Positions 20,766 to 32,990 are shown, counted from the first letter of the stretch. The stretch is 64,000 nucleotides of DNA from Platanthera guangdongensis (GCA_039583875.1 CM077150.1:1518501-1582500), one strand, 5' to 3'. Numbers and translations: made by a program. Notes: generated by a model from the sequence alone, not told the origin.

Positions 20766-20793
20766 CTGCAACAACAGGGAAAAAAATGTTAGC
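20766..20793 (-). other. RPN6: 3' splice site and branch-point-like sequence of a 5' UTR intron of RPN6
   Basis: On the minus strand a branch-point-like GCTAAC (20788-20793) is followed by a pyrimidine-rich ATTTTTTTCCC and TGTTGTTGCAG ending at 20766. The remaining 20 bases before the ATG would be UTR exon. The donor and first exon were not located. Transcript data would confirm it. Confidence 0.65.
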
Positions 20794-20799
20794 AAAATA

Positions 20800-21034
20800 T
20801 ATCAAGTAGGCTGGCCCAACCAAACATAAGAACTAACTTTTTGCATAGAATAATAAACATTCGCACTTATACTTCGGGTGCTTTGTAAAAAGGCTCGTAT
20901 CGCAGAAAAGACTGGATAATGTATTATAATAAGGTAATGAGAGTGCACATGTTATAGTTAAGAAAACCCGTAACAATTTTTTTCCAGATATTTATTTGTA
21001 GTTTGATAGGCAAGTTTTACCGTACTGGAATTAG
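20800..21034. other. probable RPN6 5' UTR intron or promoter
   Basis: AT-rich sequence upstream of RPN6 without coding motifs. The UTR intron donor and promoter must lie in or beyond it, but a LINE fragment begins at about 21035. Confidence 0.35.
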
Positions 21035-21300
21035 ACTGCGATGCTCTACGGTTCTGAGTGTTGGGCAGCATATTGTGTGCATGAACAAAAACTGGGAGTT
21101 GCGGAGATGAGAATACTTAGATGGATGTGTGAGCGCACGAGATTGGATAAAATTAGGAATGAATATATCAAGGATAAGACAGGAGTGACACTAGTTGTGG
21201 AGAAGATGCGAGAAGCTTGAACATGGTTTGGACAAGCACAAAAAAGACTATTAGAGACACGTGTTAGGCGTTGTGAGAGTTTAGCCACTAGGCACGATAG
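21035..21300 (+). pseudogene. LINE (RTE-like) reverse transcriptase C-terminal fragment
   Basis: The plus-strand frame reads AMLYGSECWA, then KLGVAEMRILRWMCERTRLD, KIRNEYIK and VEKMREA, a stop, and TWFGQAQKR. This block order is the highly recurrent C-terminal end of plant non-LTR reverse transcriptases. Only about 85 residues remain and an in-frame TGA interrupts it. It lies about 300 bp upstream of the RPN6 start in the opposite orientation. Confidence 0.85.
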
Positions 21301-21972
21301 CGGTGTATCGAGTTTTACAACTTTTGAACCGCGCCGATGCGACTCGGTGGGAGCACATCATCCATAAAGTGACAAGCCAGTAAACAATTGCTCAAATCAT
21401 ATTCATAAATCAATGATTAAATCCTTGGCGATGAGTGACATGCCTTTGTACCAGGGTTAACATATTCTAGTGCCTAAGCACGCAAGTTCAGGCTTTATAT
21501 AGGAGCTAGGGCCTATGTTGTTCACAATTAGTTCTCCAAATGCCAAAACAGTAAAATGAAACCTTTAAAACGATAAAAGCATTAAGCGCGTGATTCATTG
21601 ATCCCATGGTTAATAATCAAATACTATAATTAAATAATTTGCCAATACGACACCATAAGATTAGTTCAAATAAAAAATCCAAATTACCTCAAAAACGATG
21701 AAAAATATAAATGCAAAAAAAATAGATACGTAAATAAAATAAATATAACATAAATCAATCTAATGATCCATAGTGTGCATCAATGGTTCATTTATCTTTC
21801 AAAAATATGGATAGTTTTTATTGTTAAACCTATGAACTTGTTAAACATCGTTGAGAATCCATCTAAAATTCTCCAACATTTGTGAACTTAGTGTGCGGTA
21901 AATTTTTGCCATTTGATGTTGTTAATTTTCTTCTTGTATCATACTCACACGCGCGCGTGCACACACACAAAC
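21301..21972. other. no gene recognised; ends in a CA-rich tract
   Basis: AT-rich sequence. From 21949 it becomes a short alternating CACGCGCG/ACACACAC tract, which is the target into which element D inserted. Confidence 0.45.
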
Positions 21973-23590
21973 TGATGCGAACCCGAGAGGAATCCAGCAA
22001 GGGGCAGAGCGACGGAGGTGAGGAAGAAGAAAGAAGAGGGAACGAGAAGAAAACCTAGGGAGCAACCCTAAATTCCTGATGCAACCCGATTTGGTGCTAA
22101 TGACTTGGCAGCGACTTTCCCGAGAGAATAGGGACTTCGTTAGAAAATTCTATACTCAAGACGATCCGGCTTGAATACCTAACGTTGGCTCCAAACGTGC
22201 GTTTAATTACTATGCAAGCGGTCAGCTCAAAGAAATGAATGAAAAAAAGGACATGCTATGTTTGAAGGAAAATGACGATAGTAGGAGCCGTTAGAATTTG
22301 CAAGCGCTAACAATTTTCGACCAAAAAAAATAATTGCATGAGTTGAAGTTAGCAGTAAGGAGATGACAGGTATACCTGCAGGGGTTTCCCAGGCAAAGGG
22401 GTTAAACGGGTGTTGGGGCCACTGGCTGGCCGGGGTTGCTGCGAAAACTGGAGACCGGGGCAATGGTTGTTCGGTTTGGGAGTTGCAGGAAATTGGAGGC
22501 GGAGGCTGGACGGATTTGGGGTTTACAGGGGAGTAGACGTGGAGGAATGGAGGAGGTGGTTGGAGGAGGAAAGGCTGCGGGTGAGGGCTGACAGGAGAGG
22601 GGATGGATGAGGAGGAGCTCAGCGATACTGGAAGCCGGAATTTCCGGGCGTCGGCCTTATCGGAGGAGGAGGCGCGGTAGGGCGGAGCCGGAGGAATATT
22701 GGGAGGAACGGGTCGTGTCGACCGACCTTCATAGGGAGCCGGCGACGTTGGCTGCCACTTGTCGAGTCCGAGTTCCCGGCGTCGGCCTTGTCAGGGAAGG
22801 AGGAAGTGCGGCGGGGCAGGGATGGAGGAAACGGGAGATCGGTGGAGGGGGGTTCAGGGTTGGTTGCCGGACGAAATCGAGGGAGTAGACAGGTTTTTCT
22901 CTCCTGATTTCTTAACTCCAGCTGATTCAACAAGTCCGATAGGTCGGGTTTTAATAGGAGGAAGGAGAGGGCATCAGTTTCCACGGGAGATTTTAATAAT
23001 ATGGGGGTTGCAAAGTCATGAATAAAAGAGGGGGTGTTTTGGAAACCCAAGAGGTTTCATGGGCAATCAAGGGGGTGTTTAAATTTTGAAACTCCCCCAT
23101 TTAATTCTAATTTAATTATTTTTTATTAAATCAGGAATTGAAACTTCTCTCATGCAATTAAAATATTATCGCGCTTGATTCCTAACGCCTAAAACTACCG
23201 GACCTATTCATTTAAGGTCGAGTTGGCCGGTCAATCCAACAAGCCGCGCCAATAAAATAAAAGTGTGATACAACGAAACATGCAATAATAAAAGTGCGAT
23301 ACAACGATACAAATGCCGACAACAAACATATGATAATAAGGGTACTTTAAAAAGAAAACACACACACAAACACAGCTCATCTAATGTATACAATGCAAAA
23401 AAATATTACAGTGTGAAAATAAACGTACACATAAATTAAAATAACATAACGAATGCAAATAAAGTAATCAAGTCGGCGGCGCGTCTTCGGTCTCTCCCCT
23501 TAGACGGACCCGTATCGTCTCCCTAAGTGTAGACTCGCCACGGTGTCTCTCCGACATGTGCATGTCCCGTCGGCATGCGCAACCGTAACA
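21973..23590 (-). repeat. 3' LTR of element D, split by an insertion
   Basis: The LTR ends are at 21973-22075 and about 23405-23590, matching the two ends of the 26131-26489 LTR. The intact LTR is about 359 bp, so about 1.3 kb of foreign DNA lies in the middle. Confidence 0.65.
22076..23404. mobile_element. about 1.3-kb insertion in the D 3' LTR
   Basis: This DNA is absent from the other LTR. It is AT-rich at both ends and has a GC-rich purine-biased core (22380-22910). The core has a minus-strand open leader (22619-23050) ending near an AG-GTATACCT splice-donor-like sequence at 22370-22380, resembling the leader exons of the Harbinger-like elements at 49-53 kb. Two GGCGTCGGCCTT-containing segments (22650 and 22780) are duplicated. 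No terminal repeats or target duplication were settled, so the class is uncertain. Confidence 0.4.
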
Positions 23591-24186
23591 ATGCCCGTGG
23601 TCGCTCGGAGGGGTGGCGGCCGCATTAATCCTAGCGTAGCCATGTAGATTCGGATTCTCGATGGTAAGTCCCCCGCAACAGGAGCCTCCTACGAGCCGGA
23701 GTCCCCTGAAGGTGGTAGCAGAAATCAAGTAGTTTGGCTGGTTAGTACGACGCCAATTGTCATCTTTCTTCCGAACCAGAGAAGGCTGGGCTGGTGGCAA
23801 TCTTGTTGGAAACTGGATGACGGCGAGCGTAGTGGACGGTTGTTGATGGTCCGCCGAAAAATGAAGAGGCTCAATGGACGGGCCGGAGAAGGCCCACAGC
23901 CCCGCAGAGAGGCTGACGTTCATGGTCCGCTGAATCGTGATCGTGCAGAGGGAGATCAGAGAGCGGAGGGCGAGTCACCATTGAGGCGACATGGCTGGCT
24001 CTCGTGTAGGAACTGCATGGGCATAGTCCCCCAAATGACGCATACATCGCCGAGCGTGCAGAGCCAAGCCACTCCCAGAATGACGTCGAGACCGCCAAAA
24101 CCAAATGTGTAGAAGCCCGCGGTCACGGAACAGGGCCCCACAGAGAAAGAGAGAGAGAGAGAAGCGGTGCAACGACCATGAGTAAG

Positions 24187-25469
24187 TCAGTGGCATCCAT
24201 CGCCCATACAGACCACAACATCCGAGGAGGGAACTGAGGGAAGACGGAGCTGCTGCACCAGATTCTCGGAGATGAGGTTGTGGCTTGCCCCGCTGTCCAC
24301 CATGATGATGATCAGGCGATCCCAAAGTGTGCCCGAGAGCAGCATGGTCTGCTGGCCGGAGATCCAGCCCGTCGAGGCACAAGATAACTCCAGACGGTGG
24401 AACGTAGCTGTTGTGGGGTCGAGAGGTGTATTCCCCGCTGAGAGCTCCAGGGACTCAAACTCGGCGAGGGTCACCTCCGGGTCGATGTCGCTGATGATGG
24501 CAGGGAACTCCTTCACGACGCACTCATGGTTGGGAGAGTAGGGTTGGCGACATTGAAAGCAGAGACCCTTGCTGTGAAGCTCATTGTAATCACAGTTTGA
24601 GATGCACTGAGGGGCCGGTGGGCGGCCCGACCGCTTTCCCCAAGGCGGCGGCCACGATGGAGCTATGGTTGGTGGCCGCCAAGGCGTCCTAGGCTAGTGG
24701 TGGCCGCTCGTTAGAGCAGGCGGTCGGCAAAGGAGATCGGCTTCCACCAGACGCACCAAGTCCATGGCGTCGGAGACTATGCGGGGGTGGTGTGTGAGGA
24801 GACGAGAGCGAATATGTGGCAGTAGACCCTGGATGAAGAATCTCAGGTAATGATCGGGCGGTAGCCCGATCACAAGGGAGACCAGGGCGACGAACCCATC
24901 GACATATTCGTCCAGGACGACCGTTTGGCGGACGCCGAAAAGACGCTCAATAGCGGAGGAGACGGAGTAGCGGGTGTTATACTGTTAGATCATCTCCTGC
25001 TTGAGCTCGGGTCAGGAGAGGCAAGGGTTGGAACGGCGAAGCCACCGATCTCAGTGGAGGGCCTAGCCGTCCAAGTCAACCACAGTCGTAGACACCTTGC
25101 TGTGCTCCAACGTGTAGTTGAGGTCGAAATATTGCTCCTCTTTGGCGATCCAACCCATCGGGTCAATGCCAACAAAGGAGGGAATGCCGCGACAGAGGGC
25201 GGGCCGACCTAGAATGGGCGGAGTAGTAGTCCCGGAAGAAATGGGCGGCGGCCCAACGCCGAGGAGAGAGCCGCAGTCTGTGGGTGGGCCAGAGATGGAT
25301 GCGGTGGAGACGGCGGTGGCAGACATCTGCAGGGAGTCAATCTTGGAGTGGAGGGCGGGGAGTGAGGCGTGCATGGAGGCGACGAGTTGCTCTTGAGCCT
25401 CCAAGCTCTAAGGGCTTCGGTGGATGCATCATGAGGGAGATCACCAATGGAGCGAGTGTTCAGGGCCAT
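24187..25469 (-). pseudogene. Ty3/gypsy Gag and protease remnant of element D
   Basis: On the minus strand 25469-25063 codes a Gag segment with a MEAQEQLVASMHASL helix and the core GIDPMGWIAKEEQYFDLN. It then stops and continues in another frame (GGFAVPTLASP near 25045). After more disrupted Gag, 24516-24187 codes the aspartic protease core IIMVDSGASHNLISE, with the DSG active site intact. Frame changes and stops between these parts show that it is not translated as one protein. The zinc knuckle region (about 24700-24550) is degraded. A proline- and serine-rich leader frame (25559-26128) precedes it. Confidence 0.75.
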
Positions 25470-26130
25470 TCCAACGACTGCTTAGGGCACGACAGCAGGC
25501 GGTGTCGGGCGGAAGGCTGGGACAGCGGCGGAGGGAAAATAGAGGTGTTGTGGCGGAATCAGGCTCTGAGCGGAAGTTGCAGCGGAAGGTTGTGGTGAAC
25601 GGTGACGCAGAAAGGTGTGGTGTCAAGGGAATCTAGCGCGGAAGCAGGACACCGAACGATGGAGCAGTCGGAGTCGATCGACGCAAGCGGAAGCAACACA
25701 GTGGTTGCGGGAGTGGAATTGTTGAGCGTGAGTCGGAACGACACCAACAGCGGAAGCGGATCGAGCTTAGCCTCTGCGACCAAGTCTGAAAAGTTGTGAT
25801 CTCTGTTGCCCGTCACTGGAAGCAACGGAAAGAAAAAACGGCTTGGCTGCTGCAGGAGGCAGAGGAAGGAAGAACGACGGTGGAGCGGAACGCGGGAGAC
25901 ACAAGGATCAGCAGACGCCGGCGATAGGGCGGTCGGGGAACACGCGGTAACCAACGAAGGACGTGGCGGGTCGCGATGCAGGCGAAATGACGGACAACCA
26001 ATAGAAAAATCAGGAGGGCTTGGCGTTTGCGAGTCAAACAAAAACGAGAGGTCGTGCGGGAAAAAGTTTCCCGGTTGATTGGCAAGTACTGATGGCGGAA
26101 CGACGGGCGGTGAGGCAGATCGGGCCAAAT

Positions 26131-26489
26131 TGATACAAACCGAGAGGAATCCGGCAAGAGGGAGGGCTGACAGAGGTGATGAAGAAGAAAGGGGAGGGAA
26201 CGATAAGAAAACCTAGGGAGTAACCCTAAATTTCATACATCCAAGCATAATGAAAAAAAAGTACAGTGCAACCCCTTATAGGTGCAGGATGCGGATAATA
26301 AAAAGCAACGCGAAAATAATGCGTACACATAAATTAAAATAACATAACAAATCCAAATAAAGTAATCAAGTCGGTGGCGCGTCTTCGGTCTCTCGCCCTC
26401 CAGGCAGACCCGTCATCGTCTCCCTTCGAGCGCGGACTCGCCATGGTGTCTTGCCGGCGTGTCCTGTCGGCATGTACAATCGTAAAACA
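26131..26489 (-). repeat. 5' LTR of element D
   Basis: Begins TGATACAAACCG on the plus strand and ends near CGTAAAACA, with a CTTATAGGTG-type centre. It is intact relative to the split 3' LTR. Confidence 0.65.
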
Positions 26490-27324
26490 CACACATATGT
26501 AGACACGCACATACATATAATATAGAAAGATTACAGTAAAATGAAAGTTAAACCAAGAAGCATCAACAAGACATAATCGGTATATGTTGATAGGCTGATA
26601 GCAGTTCCAATTATGAGAGCAGCTAATAAGCTAAAAATAATATTCACAAAATCTGATAGCCCGAAATGTTATGCCAATAGCAATTCCAATTTCGATAAGA
26701 GATACCATAAATGGTCAAATCAACACCATAGTCCTCAGATAATTTGAAATTTTAATAAAATGTCTAATATTATTTGTTAAAACTATCAATAGAAATTATA
26801 AAAAATAAACAAAGCTTTTATAAATGTCCTCGTAATACTAATATTTATAACCTCCACTTTTTCCTTCAAGTATTACTACCCTTCACTGTTTTCGCTAGCT
26901 GCAATGTTAAAAAAAAAAACAAGAAAGCATTGTATAGCTACTAGTATTAATATTTACAGCATATGGTACAGGTCAGTGTAGTGACAAAAGATCATGGTTC
27001 ATCATTGAGCATGGTAGCAGAACGACCTGCCAAGTATATCTAGATATGCCCTAGAACAAAGATGTAATAATCATCCTACAAGTTGGGGACACAGATTGAA
27101 TGTTATGGTTAATATAAATTTAAGCTCAAACAAGTTTAATTCAAGCCTATCCCACTATAGTGGGGTCGGCTAAAGTTTAATTCAGGTCAAATTTAATTTT
27201 TTTTTAAGAATACATTGAAACATTCGAAGGACAAATCAGTGTTCTAGATGTCAACCAGCATAAAGGTTTGGGTCTAAAAGGCCAGGTTTTCACTTTGAAT
27301 TGCAGGCATAATGTTTTGAAAAAA
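26490..27324. other. no gene recognised
   Basis: AT-rich intergenic DNA between element D and the hAT remnant. No coding motif or clear repeat end is seen. Confidence 0.5.
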
Positions 27325-27429
27325 AGAGCAGATATATCTCCCGTTACCGATATATCGCCCGTAACCCCAAAAAAACGGGTGATATATCGGCCCGCTTTTT
27401 TACACAATTTTTTTTACTTATTAGGTTTG

Positions 27430-27830
27430 CGCCTTTAAGACCCTCCCTTGACACATCCTGTTACGAGCTCTCCCTCGACTCTCATTCTCCTGCCCTAGGT
27501 CTCCCTCGACTCCCTCGCGCTCTCCACTGGTGCTCCCCCTCGACTCTCTCAAGCTCGCTGATTGTTCTCTCTCGAGCTCTCGACTCTCACAGTTGGCTCT
27601 TTCCTCTGGTAGCTTCGTCCTCGGTTGTTCTCTCAGGTACTCTTGAATCTCTCACTGGTGCTTTCACTCTCTCGGCTGGCTCTTCTCTCTCGGGCTCTCG
27701 ACTTTCTCATTGGTGCTCTCACTCTCTCGACCGGTGCATTCTTCTCCTTGCCTTTACCTCTCAATCTCTCGCTATGCATTCTTCTCCCTGCCTCTCCCTC
27801 TCATTCTCTCGCTCTGAATTCTTCTATTTG
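27430..27830. repeat. CT-rich leader with CTCTCGACTCTC words
   Basis: Degenerate repetition of CTCTCGACT, GGTGCTC and CTCTCACTC words, probably 5' leader of the hAT element. Open frames across it are compositional. Confidence 0.5.
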
Positions 27831-27966
27831 TCGTGGTTTGCTGGTTACCTTGTTGGTGATTGTAGCATCATGGTCGTGTTTTGTCGGTTGCCTTGCTGTC
27901 TTGTTGGTGATTGTAGCATGGTGGTCGTGGTTTGTCGGTTGCGTTGCTGCCTTACCGGTCGGTGGT

Positions 27967-29994
27967 TGTTGAAATTTGTGAAGTGAAAGTGGGTGAATGG
28001 AGCACTTGGACCTATCCGCGCGGACTACGCGGACATGGTTGGTGGACAGCTAGGTCGGCAGGGATGTTGCAGACGATTTGCTCTGTAGCGGCCTGGGCGG
28101 TCTGTTCGCGCGGATTACGCGGACAACAGCGACGGTTAGCCAGACCGGCTTGTGCTCAGTAGGCAGTTGGATCCCAGGAAGTAACCTGGTGGACTGAAGA
28201 ACTGAAGCTCGACGAACTGGTTTGGCGAATGGTCTTGCTCTGGTGCAGCGGCAAGTGGAAGCCGCGGAGACCGCCAGTCAGTGCGGACTGATACTGGGAC
28301 TCGTCGGGAGAGGCGGACTGAATCCAGTGTCCGCCAGTAAGTGCGGACTGGCCCTTGTGGCCAGTGGTGTGGACTTGGTTGGTTCTGAACCAAGTCCATG
28401 TTTGGCTCAGTCCGGGGAGATTGCGCAGTGGAGTGCGGACTGTGTCTCAGGCCGCCAAGCTCGACAGAAGTGCATTTGCCTTGGTTGCGAGTTTGGGGAT
28501 ATGCGGACTGGAGATTGTGTCTGCAACTGTGTGCGGACTGGAGCTGGAGTCTGCTGAGTCCGACAGCTGCCTTGCTGGCGTGGCTGTGGACTTGGGATAT
28601 TCGGACTGGAGCAGTCTGCGGGATATGCGGACTGGAGCAGTCTGCGGAAGATGCGGACTGGAGGTGCCTGCTGTGTAAGCAGACTGGAGCAGTGTCCGCT
28701 GAGTCTGGTAGGTGTCTTGGTGAAGGCTATGGACTCAGGGTATGCGGACTGGAGTTGTCTGCAGGGATATGCAGACTAGAGCTGTCCGCAGTATATGCGG
28801 ACTGGATCGGCGTGTCCGCTGAGTCCGGTTGTTGCCTTGGTGGCAAAGCCGGTGGCTCAGGATGAGCGGACTGAAGCGGTGTGTCCGCGGAGACCGACAT
28901 TTGCCTTGTGACGAGGCTGTGGGCTCGGGATAAGCGGGCTGGAGCTGGAGCTGTGTCCGCGGATTGGCGAACAATGTTGCTGCGGAGTCCGGCTGTGGTG
29001 GTCTTGGCTTGGCCCTTAGCGACAAGGCGGACTGGCAATTGTGTCCGGACTTGGAGAAGCTATGGTGGACGCTATCCTGCACAGGCGCGGCGGACTGGAA
29101 TGTATCCGCGGACTGCAGAGTCATATTGCTGCGGGATGTGGCGGTAATCCTATCGGCTAGGGCGGTGACCACACTCATCATCGTGCCTATAAATAGGACT
29201 CATGTCACATCAGGAATAGGAACCTAAGGAACCTGAGAGAACCCGAAGTAAGTGAACAGTAACTTGAGCCTGCACAAGTTGCTGCGGACTGCTTTTTGGC
29301 GTCCGCGCGGTTTGGTTGAGTTGATTGGGTTGTGTTGTGCAGGTTGTGCGGATAGCGCTGAAAAGTCAGGACTTGGCTCTGATTGCGGTCAGGGACAGTG
29401 CGGACTCTGCGGTTAAGCAACAGGCGGTAAACAGCAGGTCGCGGGCAGCGATCAGACGGTCTTCTCTTTGACAACTTGGTTCGGGGTTCAATAAGTCGCC
29501 TGCATCAGGCAGACTGTTCTATTCGGCATCGCAGCTTGTGCGGTCTGGCGGCTAGGCGACCTCGCGGTTAGGCGGCTTGCAGATCGGCGGCTAGAGCTTG
29601 TATTGGAATAATGGGTAGTCCGCGCGGCTTGGGTTGCGGTCTGGCGACCTGGCGGACTGAGCGGAATCCACAGCAGTAGACCGGCGGCTTGATGTTTGAG
29701 TCCGCGCGGCTTGTGTTACTTGTCTTGTATTTGTAGTCTCTGCTTTCCCTTGGGTGGTTGTTTGGTGAAGCATGTCTCGTCATATATGTCTCGCAGTGTA
29801 AAAAAGATTGTTGTGAATCAATAAAGACTCTTGTGTTGCATGTGTTTTCTGGTCGACTGGCTTTAGTTGAGATAACCACTGCTCACTCCAAGGTCCAGGG
29901 AAATTTCCGCGTGATCAAGGTGTGATCTTGATAGTGCTGAGAATATTAATTTAGCATCATGCTATCTTGTTGACCACCTGGAGAATATTCAACA
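27967..29994 (+). mobile_element. 2-kb LTR (solo or 5' LTR) rich in GCGGACTGG words
   Basis: The segment begins TGTTGAAATTTG and ends GAATATTCAACA, inverted LTR-type ends. Near the 3' end it has an AATAAAG poly(A)-like signal (29820). It is followed by TGGTATCAATGCC (29995-30007), close to an initiator-Met primer-binding site, yet no retroelement coding follows; hAT sequence resumes. Alternatively TGGT on both sides (27963-27966 and 29995-29998) is a target duplication and this is a solo LTR in the hAT leader. Internally, GCGGACTG words recur very many times between 28250 and 29120. Confidence 0.6.
28000..29130. repeat. dispersed GCGGACTGGAG repeat array
   Basis: GCGGACTG recurs at irregular spacing, often in the form ATATGCGGACTGGAGC followed by GTCTGC or GTCCGC and, less regularly, GAGTCCG and GCCTTG. 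The repetition is degenerate with no fixed period. Frames on both strands through it are spurious. Confidence 0.75.
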
Positions 29995-30550
29995 TGGTAT
30001 CAATGCCAGGTTGTTGATTTTTAACAGTTGTAGCTTGTTGATCATGGATTGTTGGTTGCCCGTTTCTTATGTCTTGCTTAGCAACTAACAATATATTTTT
30101 TTATCCGTTTTGTTGGACAACAAATGATTTGAAATACCACAATTATTAGTTATTTATCCAATTTCATTGTGCAATCAATGATATGTGTTCATAGTGAATG
30201 ATCAAGACATGTATATCCAACTTCATTTTTTGGTTGTCTTGGAGTTTTGTGCTTTTTGATAAATAAAATGTTGGAAACTTGGATGCCTTGTTTCTTTTGA
30301 AAAATTAATTGATAAATAGTATGTTAGATACTTGGATGCCTTGGGTTCTCTACTTTGAATGATAATGATAAATTTGTATACTGATGATGATGCAAAATGT
30401 CGTTGAATAAAAAAAATGTTGCATGAAAATTTTGAAAAATGACTAAAGATCTAACGATCTAATGAAGTTAAGGGGGCTTTTTTATGTTAATTTTTTTCAA
30501 CTAATCAAGTAATTTAGGGTATTTCTTCTCATAATGCAATTATATAAAAT

Positions 30551-30619
30551 ATTTATTTCATTTCATATAACTAATATTTATTTCATTTCATATAACTAAT
30601 ATTTATCTCATTTCATATT
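30551..30619. repeat. 25-bp tandem repeat, almost three copies
   Basis: The unit ATTTATTTCATTTCATATAA plus CTAAT repeats head to tail inside the hAT remnant upstream of its coding part. Confidence 0.85.
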
Positions 30620-30789
30620 CGCTAGATCAAGTGAGGTGCCTGTATTGATGGTACTAACTTGTATAAATCCGTTCTTGGCATTTGGTGAGAAGTTGGTTGC
30701 AAACGACACCAACCGAATCAAATACAACTACTGTAAGTAAATGGTGATCAAAAGGGTAGAAGTGTGATGAACCACATGATACATTGCAG

Positions 30790-32990
30790 TTCTGTAGTGG
30801 CATTTTTGCTTTCAAAGAATGTATCATCCTTCACACATGGTGGAAAATTTATCTTTGACTTCTTGGATGAGGCGATGAGAGCCCAGAAGAGGGCAATATC
30901 TTGCATATTGTGACGGACAGTGTGTCCAATAATATGGCTGCAGCAAAGCTTATCTGCTTATGGCTTTGAAAAAACTTAAGCTTTTTTGGACAAGGTGTGC
31001 AACTCATACAATTAATTTTTCATTGCAAGATATATGAAAAATTGAAGCAAAAAAACTGTTATCTCCTTGAGCCACCAACTCTCTGTCTTCATCTATGGTC
31101 ACACCATCTCTCTCGACATGTTTAGATAGTCAACAAAGGAATTGGACTCTCATGAGCTTATTTGACCATGTGTGACTAGATTTGCTACACCGTTTCTAAC
31201 TTTAGAGAATATCTTACAAAAGAAGAATCAGTTGAGGGGTATATTCACATATGCAAAGTGAGCTGCAACAAAGTTGGTCAGTAGTGTCGGATGAAAGTAG
31301 GTAAAACTATTGCAACTCATACAATTATATTTTCTTATTTAGTATTATTTTTTATTTTTATTTTGCATATGGCGGGCTATAATGATAGTGATGAACGCAA
31401 GATTTTGGGCAAATGTCAAGCAAATATTCACCCTTTTGTGAAGGTTTTGAGAAGAGTCGACGGGGATACACTTTCCATGGGATGGTTATATGGGGATATA
31501 AAAAAAGTTAGGGAAGAGGTTGTTGTTCTGATCACCAAGAGAACAAACACCTTCCTATATGAAAGTTGATCGATAGTAGATGAGAGAAGAAGATGAGCAA
31601 CCCTTTGCATCTTGTTGGATGTTACTTAAACCCATATTTTTATTATTCCCGCCGAGTAGAGAATGAGGCCGACATAAAGTTTATGAGTGAGTTTATTGAG
31701 CGTCTCTTAAAGATATATAGAAAAGATCCTTTAACAAAGGATTACATCAGTGTTGAGTTTTGATCTTTACCAATAGCAACAAAGATTATTTGGTAAAGAC
31801 ATGATAAAAATGCAGCTACAAAATCTCAACTTAAATCAAGGTATATTTAAATTTTTTTTATTGACTCTTTAATTTTTAATGATGTGTTATGCATAATTGA
31901 AATGTTTTGTCATTTTATTTTCACAGTATATTGGTGGAGGCTTAATGGTGTTAATACGCCTCATCTTAAAACTATGATTATGAAGATTTTGAGTTTGACT
32001 ACTTCAACCTCTGGCTATGAGAGAAACTTGAGCACCTTTGATATGATATGCATTAATTTAATTATTTAGTCAAACATAAATATCTTATTGTATGATTGTA
32101 TGCATTCTTAGTTATTAAAGGAGTCAGGCACACTAAGGCTCAAGGCGCAAGCGAGCGACTGTTGAAGGCAGGGCACAACCACGTTCATTTTAAATAATCA
32201 TTTATCTAGTATACTAATTAATCATGCATTACTATCATTTATATTTAACAAATAGAATCAATGTGGTTTCTTGCATCATATTTAAGTCTCAATGCACAAT
32301 TATCTTTCACAAACACTAAATCAATCAAAAATTATTGAGTTATTACATCGTTTTTTTTTTGAAAAAAAAATTACAACACAAATCTCACTCTGACACGTCT
32401 TTTATGTTCCAAAGACGCAAAAAAGGCGCACGAAGTCGCAAACCTCTAGGTCTGGTGAGCCTTGAGCCTTAAGCGCGCTTGAGGGACGACTTTAACAACA
32501 TAATGCATTATTCAACATTTTTTTACATTTTATAGATACATTCTAAGAAGAGGAATAAACTCAACAACAAAATATTAAACGATCTTGTTTTTTATAAAGT
32601 GTAATGTTTTGTTGGAGTGAAAATATTCTAACATATCTCGAGATCCATGGGCAACTAAAAGCTTGGATTTAGGGAAGGTAAAAGAGTGGATGATGAATGT
32701 TGATACTGATGAGAATGATAATGATGATGATGATGAAGTCTTTCTTAAAGAGGGGTTGATGTGGGCGCAAATTGAAGATATAGTTGATGTTGATCATGAT
32801 GCAAGGAGGCTTCTTAGAATAACTAAAAGCAAAATGTGGCAAATTGTTATCAAAGAAAGGAAATGAGAAAAACATCTGACATGGACGAGGGAGATCTAGA
32901 GGGTTCATCAGATGATGAACATATTTTATCTACTCTGCCGACTATAGATGAGTCTGTAAGCGATGAAGATTGAAGAATAAGGTATGTTTG
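30790..32990 (+). pseudogene. hAT transposase remnant (DUF659 and C-terminal dimerisation regions)
   Basis: Fragments in plus-strand frames match plant hAT transposases in order. First comes FIFDFLDEAM and then HIVTDSVSNNMAAAKLI (about 30905-30960), a VTDNASN-type block of the DUF659 region. CNSYN-like tail words follow near 31000. Next is HPFVKVLRRVDGDTLSMGWLYGDIKK (31429-31506), then SNPLHLxGCYLNPYFYYSRRVENEAD (31590-31670). The dimerisation block is WWRLNGVNTPHLKTMIMKIL and TTSTSGYERNLSTFDMI (31930-32050), and an acidic C-terminal exon lies at 32663-32866. Many stops and frame changes separate the pieces, and some gaps may be introns. The zinc finger and N-terminal catalytic Asp region were not found. 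Confidence 0.8.

Larger units (their letters stand above)
21973..26489 (-). mobile_element. element D: degenerate Ty3/gypsy-derived non-autonomous retrotransposon
   Basis: LTR copies at 21973-23590 (split by a later insertion) and 26131-26489 share TGATNC(A/G)AACC at one end, GGAGNAACCCTAAAT, and at the other end GTAATCAAGTCGG and CGCGTCTTCGGTCTCTC. The orientation is minus: the right LTR is 5', followed by a leader, a frame-broken gag and a protease, then the 3' LTR. Sequence next to the 5' LTR reads TTTGGCCCGATCTGCC, similar to element E at the same position. No RT or integrase is seen. Both sides are CA-rich, so the exact target duplication cannot be read. Confidence 0.7.

Noticed and set aside
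22619..23050. 143-codon proline-rich minus-strand frame as a host gene
   Set aside because: It lies in DNA inserted into an LTR, has no recognised domain and looks like a transposon leader.
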